From: JBAXBF01 sp034429745
Lineage (GTDB): Bacteria > Chloroflexota > Anaerolineae > Anaerolineales > DRKV01
Direction of reading: 5' to 3'
DNA: 64,000 bases
NCBI GenBank assembly: GCA_034429745.1
Contig: DAOUFY010000005.1
Span: 1-64,000, forward strand
Under the pieces are notes generated by a model. The model worked only from the letters and a program-made list of their open reading frames with translations, was not told the origin of the DNA and ran no database searches. Made by a program: the position numbers and the translations under genes. Of this stretch, positions 45,787-54,417 are shown one piece after another; the first letter of the stretch is position 1, and each line of letters opens with the position of its first letter.

Positions 45787-47109
45787 ATGAGTTTTCGCGA
45801 ACAACCTTTGACAGGAAAACAACCCACTTTCCATCGTGAGATGCGGAGTGGCTTTTCCTACCGCATACTTCTATGGGTCTTTCTCATTCTTGGAGCAGTG
45901 TGGATCAATACCCAAATGAATAGAGGAATAGTGCAACCATTCTTTCTGCCCACTTTTACGCCTACACGCAATGCCGTGAGTCTTTTTGAAGAAGCTCGCA
46001 CCCATTTCGATGCCGGTAGAATTGACGACCCTGATCCAAATCAACCCGATTCCATCAAAGCATATCGGAAGGCACTTGAATTAAACCCAAACAACAGCAA
46101 AGGCTGGGCAGATTACGCTTATGTGCTTACCTACTCTTCCAACCTTTTATCCACTACAGAACAGCGAGTAGAACGATTGAAACTAGCAAAAGAAGCCATT
46201 GATAAAGCCGTATCTCTTGCCCCCGAAGACAGCAATGGGCACGCCATTAAAGCCTTTGTTTATGATTGGTATGCTGTTTACCAAGAAACCCCTGACGAAA
46301 CCCAAACGATGCTTAGCGAGGCAGAACAAGCCGCTGTACGAGCTCTGCAGCTTGACCCGCAAAATGCTCTCGCTCTATCCTATTACGCAGAAATTCTCGT
46401 TGACCAACAAAAATGGACCCAAGCTGAACAATATGCTAAACAAGCCGTTGATTTAGGACCTGACGTTATGGATACTCATCGCGTATATGGTTACGTTCTC
46501 GAATCACTAGGCTACTATAATGCAGCTATCGAACAATATCTCAAGGCAGTTGAGATAAAACCTAATCTTACCTTCCTTTACATCAGAATTGGGCAAAATT
46601 ACCGCACTTTGCAAGTATATAATCGCGCTCTTGAAAACTTTGAAAAAGCAGCAAAAATCAACCAGGCTTTAGGAGTTAAAGACCCTTTACCTTATATTGC
46701 TATCGCTAAAACTTACTCTCAATTAGGTGAATTCTTCATTGCTGCGCGCAATGCAGAAAAAGCCTTGGCTTTCGATCCATCTAATGCTGATACTTATGGG
46801 CAATTAGGTACAATTTATGTCAAGTCGCGCAACTACGAAGGAGCATTACCTGTACTGAAATGCGCTGTGGAAGGATGCACAGCCGAAGAGAATGAAATTG
46901 CTAAAATTGCCATTACCCCCCTTGAACTTACCACCTTGCCAGTTGCTTATTATTACTTGCAATATGCTTCAGTGATGGCTGCGCTCAACATGTGCGATAC
47001 TGCACTGCCTTTGCAGGAAAAAGTCGGACAAAAGTTCCCTGATGACCCCGTCATTAAAAGCATCATTGAAGAAAATAAAGTCATTTGCAGTAAAGCAAAT
47101 CCTTCCTGA
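45787..47109 (+). CDS. Second membrane-anchored TPR protein
   Basis: A 440-residue protein with the same plan as its upstream neighbour: N-terminal membrane helix (about 24-40), stalk FLPTFTPTRNAVSLF, then about eight TPR units to residue 420, for example KALELNPNNSKGWADYAYVL and YAKQAVDLGPDVMDTHRVYG. It lacks the long proline-rich tail. A GGAGGG site precedes the ATG at 30 bases after the previous stop, so both are co-transcribed. Likely an external scaffold. No catalytic motif is seen. Confidence 0.85.
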   Translation: MSFREQPLTGKQPTFHREMRSGFSYRILLWVFLILGAVWINTQMNRGIVQPFFLPTFTPTRNAVSLFEEARTHFDAGRIDDPDPNQPDSIKAYRKALELNPNNSKGWADYAYVLTYSSNLLSTTEQRVERLKLAKEAIDKAVSLAPEDSNGHAIKAFVYDWYAVYQETPDETQTMLSEAEQAAVRALQLDPQNALALSYYAEILVDQQKWTQAEQYAKQAVDLGPDVMDTHRVYGYVLESLGYYNAAIEQYLKAVEIKPNLTFLYIRIGQNYRTLQVYNRALENFEKAAKINQALGVKDPLPYIAIAKTYSQLGEFFIAARNAEKALAFDPSNADTYGQLGTIYVKSRNYEGALPVLKCAVEGCTAEENEIAKIAITPLELTTLPVAYYYLQYASVMAALNMCDTALPLQEKVGQKFPDDPVIKSIIEENKVICSKANPS

Positions 47110-47142
47110 ATATCAGAGTTTTATAAGAAAATTCCATACCTC

Positions 47143-47171
47143 TTGACTTATAAGAAAAGATTCGATAAGAT
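47143..47171 (+). promoter_or_regulatory. Promoter of groES-groEL
   Basis: TTGACT (47143-47148) and TAAGAT (47166-47171) are separated by 17 bases and lie just upstream of the CIRCE operator, as in most HrcA-controlled groE operons. Transcription would begin close to the operator's left arm at about 47179. Confidence 0.75.
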
Positions 47172-47181
47172 AATGCCTAGA

Positions 47182-47208
47182 TTAGCACTCTTGCTCTTAG
47201 ACTGCTAA
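47182..47208 (+). promoter_or_regulatory. CIRCE operator (HrcA binding site)
   Basis: TTAGCACTC, nine bases, then GACTGCTAA. The consensus is TTAGCACTC-N9-GAGTGCTAA, so the left arm is perfect and the right arm has one mismatch (C for G). The operator lies right after the -10 element and 36 bases before the groES ATG. It indicates repression by HrcA, which is not encoded in the window. Confidence 0.93.
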
Positions 47209-47243
47209 TATATTTTAACTTTTACATTCAGGAGGTGTTTTAT

Positions 47244-47540
47244 ATGAGTATCGCACTCAAACCGCTAGGAAACAGAGTTGTCATTGAACCCATTGAGGAA
47301 GATGAAAAGACAGCTGCGGGTATCTATTTACCAGAAAATGCCAAAGAAAAACCTCAACGTGGAAAAATTTTAGCTGTTGGTCCAGGTGAACGCGATGAAT
47401 CGGGTAAACGGATTCCGCTCGACGTTTCTGTTGGGGAAGAAGTGCTCTTTGCAAAGTATGCCGGCAGTGAAGTAAAAATTGATGGCAAGAAATTGTTAAT
47501 TATGCGCGAAAGCGATCTGCTGGGCATTATTACCCGCTAA
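47244..47540 (+). CDS. groES: Co-chaperonin GroES
   Basis: A 98-residue co-chaperonin: ALKPLGNRVVIEPIEEDEKTAAGIYLPENAKEKPQ with the mobile loop near 20-33, and ALPVG-type GKILAVGPGERDE and KYAGSEVKIDGKKLLIMRESDLLGII near the end. The heptamer caps GroEL. I start at the ATG at 47244, which follows GGAGGT by seven bases. A GTG at 47235 overlaps that site and is not the start. First gene of the heat-shock operon. Confidence 0.97.
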   Translation: MSIALKPLGNRVVIEPIEEDEKTAAGIYLPENAKEKPQRGKILAVGPGERDESGKRIPLDVSVGEEVLFAKYAGSEVKIDGKKLLIMRESDLLGIITR

Positions 47541-47620
47541 TTACAATGCACACCAAATCATAACAAAAAATTCCAATTCCTATTAAAAATTTAAACTAGA
47601 ACATTAAGGAGTGATGACGT

Positions 47621-49252
47621 ATGGCAAAACAATTGCAATTTTCTGAAGAGGCCCGTCGCAGCCTACAACGCGGCATGGACGTTTTAGCAAATGCTGTTAT
47701 TACTACATTAGGTCCTAAAGGACGAAATGTTGCTATTGATAGAAAATTCGGCTCTCCCACCATTACCCATGACGGTGTTACAGTAGCAAAAGAAATTGAA
47801 CTCGAAGATCATTTTGAGAATATGGGCGCACAGCTTCTAAAGGAAGCTGCCACCAAAACTAATGATATTGCCGGTGATGGTACAACAACTTCGACCGTAC
47901 TGGCTCACGCCATGGTTACTGAAGGTATGAAAACTTTAGCTGCGGGTGCCAACCCTATGCTGCTCAAAATAGGTATTGAAGCCGCAACTAAAGCTGCCTC
48001 TGAAGCTATCAGCAAACAAGCTATCAAAGTGGAAACAAAAGAACAGATTGCTAATGTTGCTTCCATTTCCGCTCAAGATCGCAAGATCGGTGAACTGATT
48101 GCCGATGTGATGGATAAGGTCGGCAAAGATGGTGTGATCACCGTCGAAGAATCTAAGGGTCTAGAATTTGAGACTGAGTACGTTGAAGGTATGCAATTCG
48201 ATCGCGGGTATATCTCTCCCTACTTCATCACTGACCCAGAAAACATGGAAGCCTCCATCAATGAGCCTTACATTTTGGTCTATGAGAAAAAGATCAGTGC
48301 AGCCTCCGATATTGTTCCAGTGCTTGAAAAATTAGTCCAAATCGGTCGCCGCGAACTCTTGATCATCGCAGAAGATGTAGATGGTGAAGCCTTAGCCACC
48401 TTAGTCCTCAACAAACTACGCGGTATGATCAATGTTTTGGCTGTCAAAGCTCCCGGATTTGGTGATCGCCGCAAAGCCATGCTGCAGGATATTGCCATCC
48501 TCACCGGCGCTACATTAATTGCCGAAGAAACTGGACGGAAACTTGAAAGCGTAACAGTCGCTGACCTTGGTCGAGCTGAAAAAGTTGTAGCTACTAAAGA
48601 TGATACAACGATCATTGGCGGTAAAGGTGATCCTAAGGCTATTAAGGGACGCATTGAGCAGATCCGAGTTGAGATCGAAAAGAGCACTAGCGATTACGAT
48701 CGTGAAAAGCTCCAAGAGCGATTAGCCAAACTTTCCGGCGGTGTAGCCATTATACGTGTCGGCGCTGCTACCGAGACCGAACTCAAAGAGAAGAAACATC
48801 GCGTTGAAGATGCCCTTTCTGCTACACGCGCTGCAGTTGAAGAAGGAATCGTACCTGGCGGTGGTGTTACCTTGGTTCGTGCTTTGGATAGCATTGCTTC
48901 TCTCAAAGTTGATGGTGAAGATGAGAACATCGGAGTAAACATTGTACGCAAAGCCCTTGAGCTCCCCTTACGCATGATCGCTGAAAACGCCGGCAAAGAT
49001 GGGGCTGTCATTCTTGAAAATGTACGCCGCATTCAAGCCGAAAAGAAGAATCCTAACATCGGTTACAACGTATTGACAAATGAATACGAAGACATGATCA
49101 AGTCCGGTGTTATTGATCCTGCGAAGGTTACTCGCGGTGCCTTGGAAAATGCAGCTTCAATCGCAGCAATGATTCTCACCACTGAAGCTCTCATCACAGA
49201 TATTCCTGAAAAGCACCCAGCTCCCGCAACACCTCCTATGCCGGAGTACTAA
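47621..49252 (+). CDS. groEL: Chaperonin GroEL
   Basis: A 543-residue chaperonin with intact ATP-binding segments: TLGPKGRNV near residue 30, the GDGTTT motif at about 87-92 (IAGDGTTTSTVLAHAM), and VEEGIVPGGGVTLVRAL near 405. The C-terminus ends HPAPATPPMPEY and lacks the GGM repeats that many GroELs carry. It folds proteins in the cytoplasm with GroES. AAGGAG precedes the ATG. Nothing in the gene looks damaged. Confidence 0.98.
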   Translation: MAKQLQFSEEARRSLQRGMDVLANAVITTLGPKGRNVAIDRKFGSPTITHDGVTVAKEIELEDHFENMGAQLLKEAATKTNDIAGDGTTTSTVLAHAMVTEGMKTLAAGANPMLLKIGIEAATKAASEAISKQAIKVETKEQIANVASISAQDRKIGELIADVMDKVGKDGVITVEESKGLEFETEYVEGMQFDRGYISPYFITDPENMEASINEPYILVYEKKISAASDIVPVLEKLVQIGRRELLIIAEDVDGEALATLVLNKLRGMINVLAVKAPGFGDRRKAMLQDIAILTGATLIAEETGRKLESVTVADLGRAEKVVATKDDTTIIGGKGDPKAIKGRIEQIRVEIEKSTSDYDREKLQERLAKLSGGVAIIRVGAATETELKEKKHRVEDALSATRAAVEEGIVPGGGVTLVRALDSIASLKVDGEDENIGVNIVRKALELPLRMIAENAGKDGAVILENVRRIQAEKKNPNIGYNVLTNEYEDMIKSGVIDPAKVTRGALENAASIAAMILTTEALITDIPEKHPAPATPPMPEY

Positions 49253-49282
49253 ACCGAGTTTTCTCACCTCAATTCAAACAAG

Positions 49283-49318
49283 AGCCCTCACAAGAAAATC
49301 CTTGTGAGGGCTTTTTTT
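49283..49318 (+). terminator. Intrinsic terminator of groES-groEL
   Basis: AGCCCTCACAAG pairs perfectly with CTTGTGAGGGCT across a six-base loop, followed by seven T. It lies 30 bases after the groEL stop. Confidence 0.95.
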
Positions 49319-49369
49319 ATCAACGGCAGCACCGATGCAGCTATCCAGACATATCATACTTTCCTTAAC

Positions 49370-49573
49370 TTACACTTTGCGGTTATTTACTAAACGTGCA
49401 AAATGCTCAAAAGAGCGATCGTAGGTAGCCTCAGCATCTTTTGGGAAAAAACAAGCCGGCAGCTCGCGACTCCGTAGATGATATTGAAGGCATTCACAAC
49501 AAATGCCTTTACGAGAACAAGGTGTATAACTGCAGTTGCAAAATTTCAAGTTTCTCTGTTTGTTGCATTCCAT
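49370..49573 (-). CDS. DUF6485-family cysteine-rich protein
   Basis: A 67-residue protein rich in Cys. ECNKQRNLKFCNCSYTPCSRKGICCECLQYH and ELPACFFPKDAEATYDRSFEHFARL match the DUF6485 family, in which the Cys residues likely bind a metal or an iron-sulphur cluster. The function is unknown. GGAGAG lies nine bases before the ATG. It converges with the groE operon and is downstream of the RNase H gene, in the same direction. Confidence 0.88.
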   Translation of the reverse strand: MECNKQRNLKFCNCSYTPCSRKGICCECLQYHLRSRELPACFFPKDAEATYDRSFEHFARLVNNRKV

Positions 49574-49666
49574 ATGTTAGGCTCTCCAATCTTTTCTCCT
49601 TAAGTAATATTCTTTTGGGTTCTACTTTTATTGCACCATACTATTTTCTTTTATCTGCAGCCTTCA

Positions 49667-50287
49667 TCATTTACGATTAAAATCAGCTGCTATCTCTCCC
49701 CATAACTCTGTTTGCCACTTTAAGACGCGGCCTGTATAGTGATGGTGTTCAAGCCAATTTTCTGCCCAACGAATCTGCTTCCATAATTCCTTAGCTTCCT
49801 CGTGATAAACTAATTTCGTTTGGCACTTTTTTTCGCTAAGCCATTTCAAAGCAATCTCCGAATCAGTATAGATCACATCCGGTTTTCTGTTTTCTTCTAC
49901 CCAAGATAAGGCTTTTACAATTGCTAAAAATTCTCCAATATTATTTGTGCCATAAGGAAAGGGACCATCGCGAAAAATCAATTCGTGAGTTGTTGTGTGC
50001 ACGCATTGATATTCCATCAAGCCGGGATTGCCCCTGCAAGATGCATCAACACATAAACTCTCGGCAATAGGCAAATTACCCTGGGGTGCAATAGGCCTTC
50101 GTTTCTTTTCTAATGCTTCTACATAAGAGCCTTGAAAAGCTTGTTGTGCTTCTTCTATTGTGGAAAAAGATAAGAATTCAGCTTGAGGAAATCGGTCAAC
50201 TTGTTCTTTACATGCACCCCAAGAATCAAAAAGGCCAGTTTTTCTGCCCCTCCAGACCACATAATATGCTGACTTCCCTTTTTTCAT
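49667..50287 (-). CDS. rnhA: Ribonuclease HI with viroplasmin-type N-domain
   Basis: A 206-residue protein. Residues 1-55 form the caulimovirus viroplasmin-like domain that binds RNA/DNA hybrids (KSAYYVVWRGRKTGLFDSW, then FSTIEEAQQAF). About 70-206 is the RNase H fold with catalytic Asp in VDASCRGNPG, Glu in NNIGEFLAI, Asp in YTDSEIALKWL and the last Asp in AADFNRK. It degrades RNA in hybrids with DNA. Its ATG overlaps the stop of the EamA gene as ATGA, so it is co-translated. RNase H enzymes with this extra domain are well known. Confidence 0.93.
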   Translation of the reverse strand: MKKGKSAYYVVWRGRKTGLFDSWGACKEQVDRFPQAEFLSFSTIEEAQQAFQGSYVEALEKKRRPIAPQGNLPIAESLCVDASCRGNPGLMEYQCVHTTTHELIFRDGPFPYGTNNIGEFLAIVKALSWVEENRKPDVIYTDSEIALKWLSEKKCQTKLVYHEEAKELWKQIRWAENWLEHHHYTGRVLKWQTELWGEIAADFNRK

Positions 50288-51192
50288 TTACTCTCCAACG
50301 TCTCCTGCTGTCTGCTGCTATTTTTTATATCTCCTTTGGTTAATAATACAACCGCACCCAAAATAAGGATGCCGCCTGCAACTCTTAATAACGTTATTGG
50401 CTCACCTAAAATCAACCAAGCGAGAAATATCGTTGTAACAGGTTCAAAAGTTGAGAGCAAGGCTGCATTCGTTGCTCCAACACGTTCTAATCCGGCTAGA
50501 AAAGTAACCATAGCAATAATGGTAGAGATGATGATAATCGCAAAAACCGCCAACCACCCCATTATAGTAACCGGTAAATGCAAACCGCGGCTGCTTACAA
50601 TGGCACCAAAGACAATTGCAGCAGAGCCCATAATGACAGTTGTAGAAGCAAGTACATCAGCTTCACCGATTAAGTGATTGCCAACAATAATATATATCGA
50701 ATAAATCACTGCTGCACTTATTCCCAACAGAACTCCTGTCAATTTGCCCTCCAATTGAGGTCCAATGGTCAACACAGTTCCAAAGAGTGATAGAACCAAA
50801 GCCACCACTTTTATCCGAGTAAGTGGTTTTTTCTCAATCAACACCTCGATCAAAGTAACTAGAACTGGATACAAGTACAATAGCAAGGCTACTAATCCAG
50901 CTGAAGCAAATTTTAGGGCAGTAAAAAACGATGAGGATTGCCCGACATAACCCACAGCACCCATCAACGCGTAACCGCCCAACACTTTGCCGCGTGGCAA
51001 TGGAATTCGTCTTGCACTGACAATCATCAGCATAATCAACGAGGCTATTGTAAAACGCAGAAAAAGCAAACTAAATGGTTCAACCCCTTCTGCATAAGCG
51101 ATGCGAGCAAAGATTGCCATACCACCAAACGCCGCTGCTGAAACTAGCACCAACATGCTTCCAGTAAATTGTTGTGAGAAAGCTGTCTTCAT
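50284..51192 (-). CDS. EamA-family (DMT) transporter
   Basis: A 302-residue membrane protein with ten predicted helices arranged as two EamA repeats (about 10-140 and 150-290). The conserved FEPVTTIFLAWLILGEPI at about 250 is typical. The substrate, often an amino acid, nucleotide or drug, is unknown. I start it at the ATG at 51192; a TTG at 51198 adds two residues. It is likely co-transcribed with the LysE gene 43 bases upstream and the RNase H gene that overlaps its end. Confidence 0.92.
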   Translation of the reverse strand: MKTAFSQQFTGSMLVLVSAAAFGGMAIFARIAYAEGVEPFSLLFLRFTIASLIMLMIVSARRIPLPRGKVLGGYALMGAVGYVGQSSSFFTALKFASAGLVALLLYLYPVLVTLIEVLIEKKPLTRIKVVALVLSLFGTVLTIGPQLEGKLTGVLLGISAAVIYSIYIIVGNHLIGEADVLASTTVIMGSAAIVFGAIVSSRGLHLPVTIMGWLAVFAIIIISTIIAMVTFLAGLERVGATNAALLSTFEPVTTIFLAWLILGEPITLLRVAGGILILGAVVLLTKGDIKNSSRQQETLESK

Positions 51193-51234
51193 AGACAAAT
51201 TAAATAAACCTTCTTTTTATGCCAATTCTGTACT

Positions 51235-51897
51235 CTAATGCTTTTCAAAAGCCAATTTTACCCCGAGAAGAATCAGAACTGCGCCACTGAACCCCTCCAA
51301 TACTTCCCTAATATGACTATCCTTGAGCCAATTCCCAATCCTGCCAAAAATCAAGGATATCATTCCAAGCCAAATTAACCCCATGATGACATGGATGCAA
51401 GCTAGAAACATGGTTTTTGCCAACACGTTCTCACCTATATGAACAAACTGTGGTAAAAAAGCCAAGTAAAAAACAGCCACCTTTGGGTTGAGCACATTAT
51501 TTAATAAACCTTGAGAAAAGACCTCTAGGCTGCCGCGTTGTTTTTCAATTAGCGAATAATTATCTTCTGCAGAAAGGTTAAACTGCTTTTTATTAAAAAA
51601 CAGATCGAATAGAGTTCGAGCGCCCAAGAATATTAAATAAACAGCACCACACAATTTAACCACCTCAAACGCCTGAGCTGACTTAACGAGAATCAGCGAA
51701 AGCCCAAAAGCTGATAAGGCAGCATGAAAAAATAATCCTGAACAAATCCCAATCGTGGTAATCAAGCCAGCCCGTTCACCATAACCAAACACATTCTTCA
51801 TAACCAACATTGTGTCGGCGCCGGGAGTAACAGTCAAAACAGAGACTACCACCAAATATGTCACCAACGATGAATCAAACACCATACTACTAAGCAT
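51235..51897 (-). CDS. LysE/RhtB-family amino-acid exporter
   Basis: A 220-residue membrane protein with about six helices. VLTVTPGADTMLVMKN near residue 20 is the family signature, and LLNNVLNPKVAVFYLAFLPQF near 130 is also characteristic. It exports amino acids such as homoserine or threonine. The start may be the ATG at 51897 or an internal one four codons later. The upstream AAAGGAG is at twelve bases. It begins one base after the FkbM gene stop, so the three or four minus-strand genes form one unit. Confidence 0.92.
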   Translation of the reverse strand: MLSSMVFDSSLVTYLVVVSVLTVTPGADTMLVMKNVFGYGERAGLITTIGICSGLFFHAALSAFGLSLILVKSAQAFEVVKLCGAVYLIFLGARTLFDLFFNKKQFNLSAEDNYSLIEKQRGSLEVFSQGLLNNVLNPKVAVFYLAFLPQFVHIGENVLAKTMFLACIHVIMGLIWLGMISLIFGRIGNWLKDSHIREVLEGFSGAVLILLGVKLAFEKH

Positions 51898-51898
51898 A

Positions 51899-52699
51899 TT
51901 ATTTTATATTGCTCCTTTTAGCAAAAAGATACCCCAAATATGAATGCACCATATTCGGCTGAACTTGCACTTCAAAGCCATGCTGATGAAAAAATTCCAC
52001 CAAATCTTGGTGAGAATAGGCAGTAACACCATCATGGTACTCCATAGTAACTGCTCCAATACGCTGCAGAATGCTCTGTGTTAAAGAAAAAATTATTTCA
52101 TATTCTGCTCCTTCGCAATCCATTTTTAATAAATGGCAAAAGGGTATTTCATCTCTTTCAAAAATTTGCCTAAGCGAGACAGCTTTCACGGATAAGTCCT
52201 TGTGGTGAGCAGTATAACTCCTTGTTGAATACTGCAAAGGTTCAGCGGAGTGCTGCTCAATGAAAACATACCCATCATTAGCACCTACGGCTTCATGATA
52301 TGCTGTGATATTCGAAAATATATTTAGATTGATATTTTCCTGAAGTAAATGAAAAGTTTCAGAAAAAGCTTCAAATGCGATAACTTTTCCCTCAGGAGCA
52401 AGACTGCCTGCTAACAAAGAAAAATCTCCGACGCCGGCACCTACATCCACAATATTCCAATTTTTTCCTATATTGAACCAGCCCTGTGGCAAGTAGAAAT
52501 TATCTAAAAAGGTCTCTTTAATTGACCAGACGTCCATAGCGCTGCGCACATAAAAACGAAGATGATTTTTACGCAGCGTTAAAAGATAACGCTTCCCCAA
52601 ACCAGAAAACAAAAATAGCCTTAAAACTGTAGGCGTTTCACAGAATCCATTAAGCAGTTTGATAATAGAAATCAGATAATAACTTGCTTTTCTCAACAT
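51899..52699 (-). CDS. FkbM-family methyltransferase
   Basis: A 266-residue SAM-dependent methyltransferase. Motif I is VDVGAGVGDFSLLAG near residue 86, followed by GKVIAFEAFSETFHLLQENINL and LLKMDCEGAEYEIIF near 190, both typical of FkbM proteins. The first 70 residues are helical. It probably methylates a sugar or lipid-linked molecule. It heads a unit with the LysE and EamA genes. The ATG has no ribosome binding site, but an extended -10 element (TGA TATAAT) ends eight bases upstream, so the mRNA may be leaderless. Confidence 0.9.
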   Translation of the reverse strand: MLRKASYYLISIIKLLNGFCETPTVLRLFLFSGLGKRYLLTLRKNHLRFYVRSAMDVWSIKETFLDNFYLPQGWFNIGKNWNIVDVGAGVGDFSLLAGSLAPEGKVIAFEAFSETFHLLQENINLNIFSNITAYHEAVGANDGYVFIEQHSAEPLQYSTRSYTAHHKDLSVKAVSLRQIFERDEIPFCHLLKMDCEGAEYEIIFSLTQSILQRIGAVTMEYHDGVTAYSHQDLVEFFHQHGFEVQVQPNMVHSYLGYLFAKRSNIK

Positions 52700-52707
52700 G
52701 AAAATTT

Positions 52708-52716
52708 ATTATATCA
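52708..52716 (-). promoter_or_regulatory. Extended -10 promoter of the FkbM gene
   Basis: On the minus strand TGA is followed by a perfect TATAAT whose last base (52708) is eight bases from the ATG. This is an extended -10 element, so a -35 is not needed. The position predicts a start of transcription at or next to the start codon. Confidence 0.6.
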
Positions 52717-52817
52717 TCACATGTGAAGAAGCAACACAGGTTCTCTCTTATCTCTAAGGATCTCGCTTCAGTTATCCATATGAGAGAAGAGATTCTCGCT
52801 TCATTAAGGATCATCTT

Positions 52818-52846
52818 TTGTATTCCCTCTGAATGCGTGGTAAAAT
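52818..52846 (+). promoter_or_regulatory. Promoter of the pdxS operon
   Basis: TTGTAT (52818-52823), 17 bases, then TAAAAT (52841-52846), with TGG just before the -10 element, which makes it an extended -10. Transcription would start near 52853, about 70 bases before the pdxS ATG. A small CCCGC-ATAA-GCGGG hairpin is in the leader at 52883-52896. Confidence 0.65.
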
Positions 52847-52924
52847 AGTTAATGAAAAGGGGATGAATCTTTATTCAATATACCCGCATAAGCGGGAAAA
52901 CATGATTAAAGGAGTGTAAGGCTT

Positions 52925-53812
52925 ATGGAATCACAAACGGGAACCTTTACAGTCAAGAAAGGTTTAGCTGAAATGCTTAAGGGTGGTGTAATCATGGATG
53001 TCGTTACACCCGAACATGCTCGGATCGCAGAAGACGCCGGCGCCGTTGCTGTAATGGCACTTGAAAGAGTGCCGGCAGACATTCGTGCTCATGGTGGGGT
53101 AGCACGCATGTCGGATCCAGAAATAATTCTCAAAATTATGGATGCTGTTTCTATACCAGTTATGGCTAAATGCCGCATTGGGCACTTTGTTGAAGCACAA
53201 ATATTAGAAGCGTTGGGTATTGACTATATTGACGAGTCTGAAGTGCTGACACCGGCAGATGAAGAGCACCATGTGAATAAGCACAATTTCAAAGTGCCTT
53301 TCGTTTGCGGAGCACGCAACCTTGGCGAGGCGCTTCGTCGCATAGGTGAAGGAGCTGCCATGATTCGCACAAAAGGCGAAGCCGGCACAGGAGATATCGT
53401 AGAAGCCGTTCGCCATGCGCGCACAGTGCTAGGTGAAATTAGACATCTAGTTGGCTTACCTGAAGAAGAGGTAATGGCGTATTCAAAATCAATTGGGGCG
53501 CCTTACGAGTTAGTGATGGAAACACGCCGCCTGCAGCGTTTGCCTGTAGTAAATTTTGCCGCCGGTGGGGTTGCCACACCAGCTGACGCCGCTTTGATGA
53601 TGCAATTGGGAATGGATGGGGTTTTTGTAGGGTCAGGTATTTTTAAGTCCGGTGATCCAGCCAAACGCGCTGCCGCGATTGTTAAAGCCGTTACACACTA
53701 CCAAGATCCGCATATTCTCGCAGAAGTAAGCCGCAATTTAGGTGAGCCAATGGTCGGCAGACAAATTTCCGCTATTCCTGAAGCTGAACTTATCGCTCAA
53801 AGAGGATGGTAA
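52925..53812 (+). CDS. pdxS: Pyridoxal 5'-phosphate synthase lyase subunit
   Basis: A 295-residue (alpha/beta)8-barrel that makes PLP from ribose 5-phosphate, glyceraldehyde 3-phosphate and ammonia. The core MDVVTPEHARIAEDAGAVAVMALE, PVMAKCRIGHFVEA (catalytic Lys about residue 82), and MIRTKGEAGTG (second Lys) are all intact. It works as a dodecamer decorated with PdxT. It is the first gene of an operon with pdxT seven bases downstream. The sequence is strongly conserved and leaves no doubt about the call. Confidence 0.98.
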   Translation: MESQTGTFTVKKGLAEMLKGGVIMDVVTPEHARIAEDAGAVAVMALERVPADIRAHGGVARMSDPEIILKIMDAVSIPVMAKCRIGHFVEAQILEALGIDYIDESEVLTPADEEHHVNKHNFKVPFVCGARNLGEALRRIGEGAAMIRTKGEAGTGDIVEAVRHARTVLGEIRHLVGLPEEEVMAYSKSIGAPYELVMETRRLQRLPVVNFAAGGVATPADAALMMQLGMDGVFVGSGIFKSGDPAKRAAAIVKAVTHYQDPHILAEVSRNLGEPMVGRQISAIPEAELIAQRGW

Positions 53813-53821
53813 TCATTATCT

Positions 53822-54415
53822 ATGGAAATTGGTGTTTTAGCGCTTCAAGGTGATTTTCGGGAACATATTACCATGCTGCAGCAATTAGGAGTCGGGGTTC
53901 ACGCCATTCGTTTACCCGAACAACTTAAGCACATCAATGGTTTAATTATCCCCGGCGGAGAGTCAACAACCATCGGCAAATTAGCTGTAGATTTTAATCT
54001 TATACAACCCCTGCGTGAGTTCGCCCAACAGCACGCAATCTGGGGCACTTGCGCAGGAGCAATTTTCCTTTCCAAAGATGCTCGCAACAATCAACCATTG
54101 CTTGGAGTGATGGATATCACGGTAGAGCGCAACGCTTTTGGAAGGCAAGGCGAAAGCTTTGAAATTGATCTTCATGTACCTGCTTTGAAATCCGTCGGCA
54201 GTGATGAACCTTACCATGCAATTTTTATTCGAGCTCCTATTATCGAATCAGTTCATGGTAGTGCAACAGTCTTAGCAACCTTGCCTAACGGTAAAATCGT
54301 AGCTGCTCAGCAAGGACATCTCCTAGCCACTTCATTTCATCCAGAATTAACTCAAGACGATCGCTTTCACCGTTATTTCCTCACACTAGTCCGGGATAGC
54401 AATAATGTGTTTTAA
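53822..54415 (+). CDS. pdxT: Pyridoxal 5'-phosphate synthase glutaminase subunit
   Basis: A 197-residue class I glutaminase that supplies ammonia to PdxS. GVLALQGDFREHITML at the start, LIIPGGESTTIGKL, the catalytic Cys in WGTCAGAIFL (about residue 79), and the His-Glu pair in TSFHPELTQD (about 172) are present. It starts nine bases after pdxS. It is followed by a GNAT-like gene after two bases. Confidence 0.97.
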   Translation: MEIGVLALQGDFREHITMLQQLGVGVHAIRLPEQLKHINGLIIPGGESTTIGKLAVDFNLIQPLREFAQQHAIWGTCAGAIFLSKDARNNQPLLGVMDITVERNAFGRQGESFEIDLHVPALKSVGSDEPYHAIFIRAPIIESVHGSATVLATLPNGKIVAAQQGHLLATSFHPELTQDDRFHRYFLTLVRDSNNVF

Positions 54416-54417
54416 AT

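Noticed and set aside
52741..52812. Repeated TCTCGCTTCA and AAGGATC words and a GAGAA hairpin before the pdxS promoter, considered as a riboswitch or T-box.
   Set aside because: No known riboswitch or T-box core is present, and the words lie upstream of the probable transcription start.
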